Source: Archilochus colubris (lineage: Eukaryota; Chordata; Aves; Apodiformes; Trochilidae). Taken from it: 64,000 nt of DNA. The stretch is from assembly GCA_023079485.1 (NCBI GenBank), contig CM041109.1, positions 806,001 to 870,000 on the forward strand, given 5' to 3'. The stretch's first letter is position 1; each line of letters opens with the position of its first letter. The position numbers and the translations under genes are program-made. Positions 1-13,061 of the stretch are shown here, in pieces. The notes under the pieces are model-generated. The model had not been told where the DNA came from and did no database searches. It was given only the letters and a program-made list of their open reading frames with translations.

Positions 1-199
1 ATTCTCCCTTGCCAAGCCTCACACCAGGTTATAATTGGTCATTAATTCCTGGGACACCCCCCAAGGAGCCCCATGGAACTCCCCAAGGAACCCATGGAAC
101 CCACTGGGCTCCTCCTCACCCAGCAGAGACCCTCCTGCAGAAAACTGAGTGGTGGGGGGGACATTTTCCCCTCAAAAAGAGGTGATGTTCCACTCTGTG

Positions 200-460
200 T
201 CCACAGAATGTTTTGGGTTGGAAGGGACCTTAAAGTTCATTCACTTCCAACCCCCCTGCACAGGTCAGGACACCTTCCAGCAGCCCAGGTTGCTCCAAGC
301 TCCATCCAAACTGGTCCAGAAGCTTTGTCCTGGTCTTTTCCCTCCCTTAGGCACAGGTTTTACCCCACACCACCACCTGCAACCCCCCAATAAAATCCTC
401 TGGCAAGAGGGACCCCTTCCCCCACCTCCCCAGGATTCAGCTCCCAGGTAGGCAGAGCTC
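200..460 (-). repeat. CR1 LINE 3'-end fragment
   Basis: The + strand reads 'gggttggaagggacc...' followed by 'ccaacccccctgcacagg' and 'caggttgctccaagctcc'. This is the familiar reverse complement of the CR1 3' end. It lies in the UBE2Q1 intron at the left edge. The boundaries are approximate. Confidence 0.7.
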
Positions 461-784
461 CAAGGTTGGGATTAAATCCTCTGTACAAACATTTCCTCCA
501 GGGCTGCCTGATTGCTGCTGCTGCTGCTATTCTGGAGGAGCAGCATTTTTGGAAGGGCTCGGCCATTTTTAGACTGTCACCCAAGAAAAACAGATCCTGC
601 AAAGAAAATCCTTCGAGGGGGGATTAACCTGCATCACACAGCAGGGCACAGCTCTTCCCACACACAGCCCAACAAATCCCATGAACTTTTGCTCCAAGCC
701 AGGACACCAATCCTGGCAGAAGAAGGAATGCTAAACTCCCCAGGATTTCTTTTCCAGGCCACAGGAGAGTGAGGACTCACACAA

Positions 785-1240
785 CAAACATTAAGGATGT
801 GGGACAGGCTGGAGAAGGTCCAGAAAAGGGCAGCACCTGCCAGAAAGCTGGGTTTGTTCAGCTTTGAGAAGAAAAGGCTTAGGAGTGACCTTATTACAGT
901 GTTCCAGTATTTAAAGGGCAGCTCCAAAGGAGATGGAGACTCCTGATTTCCAAAGAGTCCCATGGACAAGGGGCAATGGGCACAAGTTGCTCCTGGGGAG
1001 ATTCACATTGAGCACAAGAGGAAAGCTTTTCCCTCTGAGGACAATCAGACCTTGGAGTTGTCTCCCAGGGGGGGGAGTGGTGGATTCCTGCACTTTGGAA
1101 AGTTTTGAGTCTCAGCTCCAGGGGGTGCTGAGCCATCTCACATCAACAATAATCCTAGAAGGGTTGGAGCAGGTGATCCCTGAGGTCCCTTCCAAGCTGA
1201 AATCCCAGGATTCTCTGATCACCCATTTGCCCACAGAGTT
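785..1240 (+). repeat. Diverged CR1 LINE 3' fragment
   Basis: Text such as 'ggctggagaaggtccagaa', 'aggagtgaccttatta' and 'cctgaggtcccttccaagc' follows the CR1 3' region in the + orientation, with many substitutions. Apart from this and the fragment at 200-460, I see no exon in 1-1892. In particular, none of the sequence that normally follows the acidic exon of UBE2Q1 is present, so the stretch is intron. Confidence 0.65.
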
Positions 1241-1892
1241 TTGCAGACATGGGAGGTTCTGTTGAAACCTCAGTGTTTTGGGTTTTTTTTTTCTTCCTTT
1301 CTCTCCAGGGGAGGGCCCTGGCAAAGGTCAACTTGGATTTAGCAAGTTATTAACTTGGTTTAAAACCCCAACAAGTGCTGCCAAGTGACCTGCCCCCAGG
1401 GTTGTGTGTGAGGAGCTGCAGCCTCCCTGCCTCTCACACCCCGGGGAGGAGCGTGCGAAGCTTCTCTCCTCGGTCACCATGGAGATCCAGGGATTTATTC
1501 CACCAGGGAGATCCAGGGATTTATTCCACCCACTTCTCCAGAGCTCCAAACCACAAAACCCAACACCCTCAGCCTGTGGGTTTTGCAGCGTGACAGGCTC
1601 AGCCTGCAGTGCAGCATGGCTGCTCCTCAGACACACTCCACTCATCCTCCTCTTTGCTGGAATCCCAGGAATCTCATCATCCCAGGAGGAATTTCAGGCT
1701 CCCAGAGCTCTGGAATTGGGAAATTGGCCAAGGGGGTTTCACCTCCAACTCCTCTGCACCCCTCTGGAGGCCACAGCTTCCCAGGTGGGAACACACCACT
1801 CCCACCCAGTAGGAAAATGCTGGGATCAATCCAACTTCTGGGCTCTTCCCAGATCCCAGCCCTGAGCCCTCCCTGTGCTCTTCCTCACTGAC

Positions 1893-4026
1893 CTCTGGCA
1901 TCTCCTCATCTTCCTCGTCTGAGGACACCTCTTCCTGCGTGCTCTGTGGGGACAAAAAGACAGAGGGGGCCATCAGCTTCCTGGGAAAAAAAAACCTCTC
2001 CTGCCTCTCCAGGAGTTTTTTGAGTTTAAGAGGGATTTTTAAATCCAAAAAGCTTCACAGGAATCCACCCCCCGGGTGGGAATCTGCCTCATTCTTCCCA
2101 CGGGGAACTCCTCCAGCAGACTCCAGGGAATTCCTTTTTTTTCCAGGTGAAGGAACTCCCAAAGTCTCCTCACCTGTTCTGCTGGCAGAGGTTGGTCCAA
2201 CATTTCCACGTCTGGATGCTGGGGGAGGTTGTAGAGTTTGCAGAGGTCGGAAATGATTCTCTTCAGGTGCTGCAGCAGCTGCCAGGGAGCAGCCAAGTGT
2301 CAGAGGAACCCCCCAGGCTGAGCCCCCCCCACCCCAACTCCTGCAGCCCCTTCCCCTCCCAAAGGACCCACTGTCCCTGCTCCAAGACAGCAGGAAAAGG
2401 AGGGAAAATCCCCCCCCCAGACTCAGCTTGCTCATCCCAAGCCCACTCACCAGGGTGTTCCTTTTCCTCACTTCCACCAGGGGATAAAAATCCCACCCCC
2501 CCCTCAGCAGAATTCCAAGCTGATCCCTTTCCTCACTTCCACGAGGGGATAAAAATCCCACACAGCCCCCTCCCCAGACTCAGCAGAATTCCAAGCTCAT
2601 CCCAAGCCCCCTGCCCCCCCTCACCAGGCTGATCCCTTTCCTCACTTCCATGAGGGGATAAAAATCCCACTCCCCCCTCAGCAGAATTCCAAGCTGATCC
2701 CAAACCCCCTGCTCCCCCCTCACCAGGGTGTTCCCTTTCCTGACTTCCACCAGCCTCTCCAGGATAGCTGCCAGGTTGGGATCATCTGATTCCACAGACC
2801 AGATGGGGGGGACTGCTGGGTAAGATTCCTGCAGAAAAGGGAAAAAAAAACAAAACATGTGTGTGGGGGGTGAAACTTCCACATCCACAGGGAAAGGCAA
2901 GACCAGGAGCTGCAGCCCCACATCTCTTCCCTAAAAGGATCCCTCTGGATTGCTGAGATCCATGGAATGGGAGCAAACCCCCCCCCCAAATCCCAACCAG
3001 GGCAAAACAATCCCTGCCCCCCCCAAAAAACCCCCCAGGATGGGACAGGAACAGGGACAACGGTGACGTTATGGCCGAGCAGGGGGATCCGACAGCTCCC
3101 GGGGACACTCCCGAGATTCCAGCTCTGGAAAATCCCCCTTGGGACCTCCGGGAAGTGGGACCCAAAATCAGAACCCACCCCATGGGATGGGATCTGCACC
3201 CCCCCTAACCCAGAACCCCATAAAGAACGACCCAGAGCAGCCGGGAAGGGCTCAGAACCGGGATCAGTTCCCGGGAAGGGCAGGGCTCAGTTCCCGGGAT
3301 ACCGGGAACATCTCCAGGCATCACCGGGAACCCCACCCCAAACAAACCCAGGGGAACGGGAACCCGGGGCCATCCTGTGTGTCCCCCGGTGCTACCGGGA
3401 CCGGGATACCCAGGGGAACGGGAACCCGGGTCCAGCCTGTGTGTCCCCCGGTGCTACCGGGACCGGGATACCCAGGGGAACGGGAACCCGGGGCCATCCT
3501 GTGTGTCCCCCGGTGCTACCGGACCCGGCCCTACCCAGGGTGAAGCTTCCCGGTACCGGGAACCCGGCGGAGCTCCGGGGGGGGAGGCTGAGGGGGTCCA
3601 AGCCACACGAACGGCTCCCCCGGACCCTAACGGCAGCGGGGCTCCGACGTCAGGCAGCCCACCCCGGGTTCTCCGAACCGGGTCCCCGTGTTCCGTCCCA
3701 CCGGGTGGTGGTGGGGGGGGTGTCCTCACCGTGATATTACAGTGGATGCGGACGGGTCCCGGTGGCGGTCCCCGGGAAGCGGAAGCACCGGCCCGAGCTC
3801 CGACCCCCGGGACGAACTCGCAGGTGATTTCGTCGGGACAGGCGCTGCCGATACGGAACCGCTCGTGGCCCCGGTGGAAGATGGACTCGAGCAGCCGCAG
3901 CTCCCGCCTCAGGAGCCGCCCGGCGGGGGCGGTGGCGGCCGCCGCCACTTCGGTCCCGCTCCGTCCGGGTCCCCCCCCCGCCGCCGCCTGCGACCCCGCC
4001 GCCTCCTCCGCCCCCGCCCGCTGCAT
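1893..4026 (-). CDS. UBE2Q1: Ubiquitin-conjugating enzyme E2 Q1, 5' part (exons 1-4)
   Basis: UBE2Q1 is a large E2 enzyme that accepts ubiquitin from E1 and passes it on. It has a long N-terminal RWD-like region ahead of the catalytic UBC fold. Coding exons, in transcript order, are 3730-4026, 2724-2828, 2174-2278 and 1893-1943 (99, 35, 35 and 17 codons). All junctions are phase 0 with GT-AG signals. The start is the ATG at 4026, giving MQRAGAEEA. Diagnostic stretches are [61 protein letters not shown] and the acidic [11 protein letters not shown]. The human protein has near-identical text in the same order. The Ala/Gly-rich N terminus differs, as is usual for this family. The UBC domain and active-site Cys lie left of position 1, so the gene is cut by the window edge. 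An out-of-frame ATG sits 8 bases before the start codon. Confidence 0.95.
2440..2760 (-). repeat. Tandem copies of the UBE2Q1 exon 2/intron junction
   Basis: Three intronic copies at about 2449-2482, 2518-2560 and 2622-2665 repeat the end of exon 2 (about 2719-2752). The copy at 2449 matches the exon end plus splice donor over about 33 bases with two mismatches. Copies are spaced by a 'ggataaaaatccca' plus 'cagcagaattccaag' unit. They lie inside the intron between 2279 and 2723. Confidence 0.75.
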
Positions 4027-4379
4027 CTTCCCATGGAGGGAACCGCTCCGCCGCCGCCGCCGCCGCAGCCCCCGGAGCCGGCCCAAGATGGCGGCGGGAC
4101 GGCCCCGCTCTCCGGAACTGACCCCTCCCGACGGTACCGGAAAAGGCGGAGCCTCCGCCCGGCGACGGAACCGGGAGGGAGGGAGACGGAAGTGACGGGA
4201 AAAAGGGGAAAAAAAGGAAAAAAAAAAAGAAAAAGAAAAAAAAGGCGGGGGGGAGGGGGGGAAGGAAGGATGGGGGTAAATAAAGGGGCGGAGCTTAACG
4301 GCCCGGAGCCCCGCCCCCCGGTTCCCGGGGTTACGTGGGGTCACGATGGGAACGGGGGGAGGCGGGGGGGGGGGGACGA

Positions 4380-4830
4380 CTTAGAGGGGTCTGAGCCCGG
4401 GGGTCCGGGGTGGTCCGGGGGGTTTGGGAGGTTTGGGGGGTCGGAGAAGTCTCTGAGCCCGAGCGGGGGAGAGGGGGGGGCTTAGAGGGGTCTGAGCCCG
4501 GGGGGTCCGGGGGGGTCTGGGAGGTTTGGGGGGTCCGAGAAGTCCCTGAGCCCGGGCGGGAAAGGGGAGGCTCGGGAACGGGGTGTGGGAGGGGGCTTAT
4601 AGGGGTCTGAGCCTGGGGGGCAGCACAGAGGGGTCTGTAGGGTCTGAGAAGTCCCTGAGCCCCAGGGGGTCTCAGCCCATGGGGGTCCGAAGGGAGCCTG
4701 GGGTGAGGGGTCTGGGGGGGCTCGGGGGTGTCTGGGGCTCTGAGGAGTTCCTGAGCTCGGGGGGGGTCTTGGGGGGCTCCCTGGGTTCGAGGGATCCCGG
4801 GGGTCTTGGGGGTTACTGAGAGGTCCCTGA
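4380..4830 (+). repeat. G-rich promoter minisatellite
   Basis: Imperfect tandem units of roughly 90-110 bases are built from 'gtctgagcccggggg', 'tccgggggg' and 'gagaagtccctgagcc'. Many runs of three or more G on the + strand make G-quadruplex formation plausible. It lies between the UBE2Q1 and CHRNB2 starts. Confidence 0.8.
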
Positions 4831-5191
4831 GCGGGGCAGTGGGGAGCTCAGCCCGATGGATCCGGGGCTCTCCGGGGGGATCCCTGAGCCGGGGGGGTCC
4901 GGGGGTTCCCAGGACCGGAGCTTTGTGTGTGTCGGGGCCCGGGAGCTGCCCACATCGGATTCGGTTCGGTTCTGATCCCGTGGGTGGCGGAGGCTGGAGC
5001 CCGGCGGAGCGGAGGGTTTGGGTCTCCCGAACCCCCCTCCCCCCCTCCCCTTTGCGGGGCGGGGGTGGGGGCGGCCCCGGGGTCGGTGACGGCGGCGGTG
5101 ACGGAGCGGGGAGTGCGGGGCGGCCCCGGCACAGCGCCCGGCACCGCCTCCCGCCCGGGGCCGCCCCGCCCGGGCCGCCGCCGCCGCCGGC

Positions 5192-5233
5192 TCCAGCACC
5201 GCGGAGAGCGCGGGCAGCACCGGGGACAGCGGC
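5192..5233 (+). promoter_or_regulatory. Two abutting RE1/NRSE-like sites upstream of CHRNB2
   Basis: Site 1 (5192-5212) has left half TCCAGCACC, a 2-base gap and right half GGAGAGCGCG. Site 2 (5213-5233) has left half GGCAGCACC, a 2-base gap and right half GGACAGCGGC. Against the RE1 consensus halves TTCAGCACC and GGACAGCGCC, I count 17 and 16 matches of 21. REST/NRSF binds such sites to silence neuronal genes outside neurons. The mammalian CHRNB2 promoter is known to carry an NRSE. The sites lie 76-117 bases before the ATG, probably in the 5' UTR. Occupancy is inferred. Confidence 0.65.
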
Positions 5234-5308
5234 GGGACCGGCCCCGGCCCGGCCCCGGCACCAGCCCGGCCCCGGTACCGGCCCCGGTACCGGCAGCGGG
5301 CCGCCCCC

Positions 5309-9201
<3,893 letters not shown>

Positions 9202-9297
9202 CACCCACCCCCCCACCCTGGGGACAGGGAGGGACCCCTCCGACCCCCCCTTTGTGGGATTTGGGTGTTTGGGTTCCGGGGCGGGCACTGCAAACCC

Positions 9298-9303
9298 AAT
9301 AAA
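9298..9303 (+). other. CHRNB2: CHRNB2 polyadenylation signal
   Basis: A canonical AATAAA lies 97 bases after the CHRNB2 stop codon, which implies a very short 3' UTR. No other AATAAA follows closely on this strand. The stretch 9304-9726 holds no gene I can support. Confidence 0.75.
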
Positions 9304-9726
9304 TACTCACAGAGGATGGGGTTGGGTTCCACTTGGTGATGTTTTATCAGCCTGGGGAATGGGGTTCGGGGGGGTTTTTTTTGGGTTCCCTGGGACCCAA
9401 GGCAGGGAGGAATTGGGTCTGGAAGAGGAAAAAAAGCTCTGATGCTCCCTACTCCTTCCCAGGATTTATCCAGTGTATCCCCCAAGAACCAGGCAGGAGC
9501 CCCCAGCCCCTGTGGGACCCCCCCAAGCATCCCGGGGGCTCCAAGGAGGAGGAGGATGGAGGAGGATGGAGGAGGAGGAGGAGGAGGATGGGGGCTGCTC
9601 CGGCTCCTCCTCGAGGTGAGCACATGGCCCAGGCAGGAGGTTCCTATTTTTAGGTTGTACCTGCAGGCAGAGCCAGGGCAGTGAGGGCTGGAGGCTGCTC
9701 CGAGCTCCCAGGGTGGAGGCAGGAGG

Positions 9727-10292
9727 GTGATTGTGGTTGGGAAAAAAAGGGGGAAAAAAAAGGGGAAAAAAGGGGGGAGAAAAAGGGGAAAAAGGAGAAA
9801 AAAGGAGGGAAAAAAAAGGAAAAAAGGAAAAAAAAAAGGAAAAAAGAAAAAAAAAAAGGAAAAAAGGAAAAAAAAAGGAAAAAAAGGAAAAAAGGAAAAA
9901 AGAAAAAAAAGGGAAAAAGTGGGAAAAAGAAGGGAAAAAAAGGGAAAAAAGGTAAAAAAAAAGGTGAAAAAAAGGAGAAAAAAGGGAAAAAAGGAGGGGA
10001 AATAAAAGAAAAGAGGAAAAAAAAGAAAGAAGGAAAAGAGGGGAAAAGAGAGAAAATGGAGGAAAAAAAAAGAAAAGGAAAAAAAGGAGGAAAAAAAAAG
10101 GAGGAAAAGGGGGAAAAAAGAAAAAAAAAGGAGGGGAAAAAGGGGGAAAAAGGAAATAAAGAGAAAAGGAGAAAAAAAGGAAAAAAGGAGAAAAAAAGGG
10201 GAAAGAGAGGGGGGAAAAAGGGGAAAAAGGGGGGAAAAAGGGGGAAAAAAGGAGGAAAAAAAAAAAGGGAAAAAAAAAAAAAGGAACTATAA
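9727..10292 (+). repeat. 0.57 kb uninterrupted purine tract (G/A)
   Basis: An almost pure run of GGGAAAAA-like units with hardly a pyrimidine lies on the + strand between the convergent CHRNB2 and ADAR genes. The Lys/Gly- or Phe/Pro-rich reading frames across it are artefacts of composition. The following 10293-10690 holds nothing I recognise. Confidence 0.92.
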
Positions 10293-10689
10293 CCCCCAAG
10301 CACCTCCTCAGGTGGGAGCAGCCCCGTGGGACCCCATCTCGGTACCGGTCCGGCAGCTCTGCCCCTGCAGGCAGGAATTGGCCTCATTAGGGAAAATTGA
10401 AATGGAGATTTTTCTATAAATACCACAAATCCTCCCAGCTGGGGAGGGGGGGGAAGAGGGGGGGCAGAGGCAGAACTGAGCCCGGGGAAGCTGCACGCGA
10501 GAAATTCCATTTAAATCCCAGCCCTTCACCCGGCTGGAGAAATCCTAAAATGCTCCTGCACCTCCTCCTCTCAGGGCTTCCCCCCAAAATCACTGGGAAG
10601 AGCTTTTCCCTAAAAGCATCATCGGGATAACCCCATTATTTTCCCTAAAAGCATCATCGGGATAACCCCATGATGGTGTGTGCAGGTTG

Positions 10690-10880
10690 TGGGGTTCCTG
10701 CTCCAAGGTTGGGAGTTTAGGGACAATTTCTCCCTGGAAAAGGTTCTCAGGACCTGGGCCAGGCTTCCCAGGGAGTCTCCATCATCCCTGGAAAGGTTTC
10801 CAAACCTTGGGAATGTGGTGCTGAGGGCCATGGGGAATGGTTGGGAGTGGATGAGCTGAAAGGGATTTTCCCACCCAAAC
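10690..10880 (+). repeat. CR1 LINE 3'-end fragment
   Basis: Text such as 'gggacaatttctccctgga', 'ggttctcaggacctgg' and 'ggtgctgagggccatgggg' corresponds to the 3' part of the CR1 subfamily that recurs at 14.1, 16.0 and 44.8 kb. No gene is seen between 10880 and 11182. Confidence 0.75.
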
Positions 10881-11181
10881 ACCACATGTCACTTGGTGTC
10901 ACCTCTCCTGTCCCAGACACACAGAAAAGGGGCAGCTCCCACTCCAATCAGCTCCACATTTCAGGAATTTGGTGGCCACAGCAGCTCCACATCCCCAAGC
11001 TCAGACCTCAGCACCCCCAGAATGGGACCTGCAGCCCCCCAGGTGATTTTCTGGGGACACAGAGCCCCCACCTTCGAGCCAGAGGTGGGGGAAGGAGCCC
11101 ACAGAACCTTGCTCCATCACTCCAGGGTACACTGGAGCCTTGGGAAGGCTCAGTTTTCCTTGAGGTCTCATTCCCAGCTTT

Positions 11182-12336
11182 CCACAGCTGAGCTCCTTTT
11201 ATAATCGGGTGACCCGACTGGTGGATGAGGGGAAGGCTGTGGATGGGGTCTGCCTGGACTTCAGCAAAGCCTTTGACACTGTCTCCCACAGCATCCTCCT
11301 GAAAAAGCTGTCAGCCCACAGCTTGGACAGGAGCACCCTGTGCTGGGTCAGGAACTGCTGGAACGGGCCCAGAGAGTGGTGCTGAACGGGGCTGCATCAA
11401 AATGGCGGCTGTGGTGTCCCCCAGGGATCAGTGTTGGGCCCAGTGCTGTTCAATGTCTTTAGTGATGATTTAGATGAGGGGATTGAGTCCATCATCAGCA
11501 AATTCCCAGATGACACCAAGCTGGGGGGAGTGTGGATCAGCTGGAAGGCAGGAGGGCTCTGCAGAGGGACCTGGACAGACTGGAGAGTTGGGATGATCCC
11601 AAGGGGATGAGGTTCAACACAACAACCCCATGGGGAGCTCCAGGCTGGGCACAGAGTGGCAGAAAGGGACCTGGGAGTCTGGATTGCCAGGAAGCTGAAG
11701 AGGAGCCAGCAGTGTGCCCAGGTGGCCAAGAAGGCCAATGGCATCCTGGGCTGGCTCAGGAACAGCGTGGCCAGCAGGTCCAGGGAAGGGATTCTGCCCC
11801 TGTGCTCAGCTCTGGTGAGGCCACAGCTTGAGTCCTGTGTCCAGTTCTGGGCCCCTCAGCTCAGGAAGGAGATTGAGGTGCTGGAGCAGGTCCAGAGAAG
11901 AGCAAGGAGGCTGTGAAGGGATCCAGCACAAGTCCTGTGAGGAAGGGCTGAGGGAGCTGGGGGTGTTGAGGCTGGAGAAGAGGAGGCTCAGGGGAGACCT
12001 CATCACTCTCTACAACTCCCTGAAAGGAGGTTGGAGCCAGGGGGGGGTTGGGCTCTTTTCCCAGGCAACTCTCAGCAAGACAAGAGGGCAGGGTCTCAAG
12101 TTGTGCCAGGGGAGGTTTAGGTTGGAGATGAGAAAGAATTTCTTTCTGGAGAGGGTGATCAGGCATTGGAATGGGCTGCCCAGGGAAGGAGTGGATTCTC
12201 CGTGTCTGGAGATCTTTCCAAAGAGCCTGGATGTGGCACTGAGTGGGCTGGGAACCACGGGGGGAGTGGATCAAGGGTTGGACTTGATGATCTCTGAGGT
12301 CCCTTCCAACCCAGCCCATTCTGTGATTCTAAGAAG
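11182..12336 (+). mobile_element. 5'-truncated CR1 LINE (reverse-transcriptase remnant plus 3' end)
   Basis: The left part translates to decayed reverse-transcriptase text (AFDTVSHSILLKKL, then [20 protein letters not shown] and FPDDTKLGG), interrupted by stops and frame changes. The right part is the CR1 non-coding 3' end, finishing 'ggtcccttccaaccc...ttctgtgattcta'. The element is dead. A nearly identical copy lies in the opposite orientation at 20556-21576 inside ADAR. Both share the same internal deletion around 'ggttcaacacaacaacccc', which points to one young subfamily or a copy event. Confidence 0.92.
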
Positions 12337-12456
12337 CATTTAAAAAAATGTGATTTTTACCTCCACTGCTCTTCCCCCTCTGCCCTCTCCAGCTCTCTCC
12401 CCTCTGCAGGAGTTAACACATCCCTGGCACACAGCCAGCTCCAAGACAGAATTATT

Positions 12457-12492
12457 TTTATTTTTTTTAATGATTTTTTTCCCTCTTTTATT
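12457..12492 (-). other. ADAR: Candidate ADAR polyadenylation signals
   Basis: Two AATAAA hexamers on the minus strand (12487-12492 and 12457-12462) lie about 570-600 bases past the ADAR stop, so the 3' UTR would be about 0.6 kb. The 3' UTR (12493-13061) has homopolymer A/T runs on both sides of a CTTTTTGTCTTTCC segment. The CR1 at 11182-12336 begins about 120 bases further on, so it is in the transcript only if this site is bypassed. Confidence 0.5.
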
Positions 12493-13061
12493 ATCAATTT
12501 GGAATGTTCTCCTGGTGCTGTCCTGTAGAGATCAGTCCCATGTCCCAGCCTAGGTGGCTGCCACCAGCCACTTTGTGACAGACCCAGAAAACAGACCAAG
12601 AGTTTGGGGTTTAGTTTTTTTGGTTGTTGTTGTTTGTTTGCTTTTTGTCTTTCCTTAAAAGAGAAAAAAAAAAAATTGCTTCTAAAACCTGCCAGAGGGA
12701 TCTGTAGTGCAGGGTCCAAAGGTTTTGAGGTTGCAGTCCAAGAATCCCTCCTGTTTCTTGTGCCTTCTTTAAAAAATAATAAAACCACCAACCAAAAACA
12801 AAAAAGAGGAGACTAAAAGAGAGAAGCAAACAGGGATTGAGCCTGCTCTACCTTAAAAAAAAAAAAAAGAGAGAACTTCCATGCACGTTTTTAAAAGAGA
12901 AAGGGCTGGGTCTGAAGGGGAACAAGAGCAGAGGAGGCAGCCAGGCCTATGAAGGGGGGAAAATTTCTGCAGGCTCCTGATTCCACTTCAAACCCAAGGT
13001 GAAAGGAGGTGAAAGCCCTCCCTGCACACCTCACCCCCCCCTCACCCTGCAGGGCATCTTG

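Larger units (their letters stand above)
3560..5308. promoter_or_regulatory. CpG-rich divergent promoter of UBE2Q1 (-) and CHRNB2 (+)
   Basis: The two start codons (4026 on -, 5309 on +) face away from each other, 1.28 kb apart. The interval and both first exons are very GC- and CpG-rich. A YY1-type AAGATGGCGGC lies at 4085-4095, just upstream of the UBE2Q1 start. The A/G tract at 4200-4265 and the minisatellite at 4380-4830 separate the two halves. I see no TATA box, as expected for CpG-island promoters. Exact transcription starts cannot be read from sequence alone. Confidence 0.7.

Noticed and set aside
1..1892. Search for further UBE2Q1 exons
   Set aside because: No segment resembles the part of the protein that follows the acidic exon; only CR1 fragments and unique intron are seen.
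3454..4344. Extending UBE2Q1 upstream of the ATG at 4026
   Set aside because: The open frame continues only because of GC composition; the mammalian protein starts at the equivalent of MQ.
9681..10510. Long open frames (Lys/Gly-rich on +, Phe/Pro-rich on -) of 200-290 codons
   Set aside because: They are translations of the purine/pyrimidine tract; no domain, no splice logic, composition only.
11182..12336. Treating the reverse-transcriptase-like text as a live gene
   Set aside because: Truncated at the 5' end, with stops and frameshifts; a dead LINE copy.
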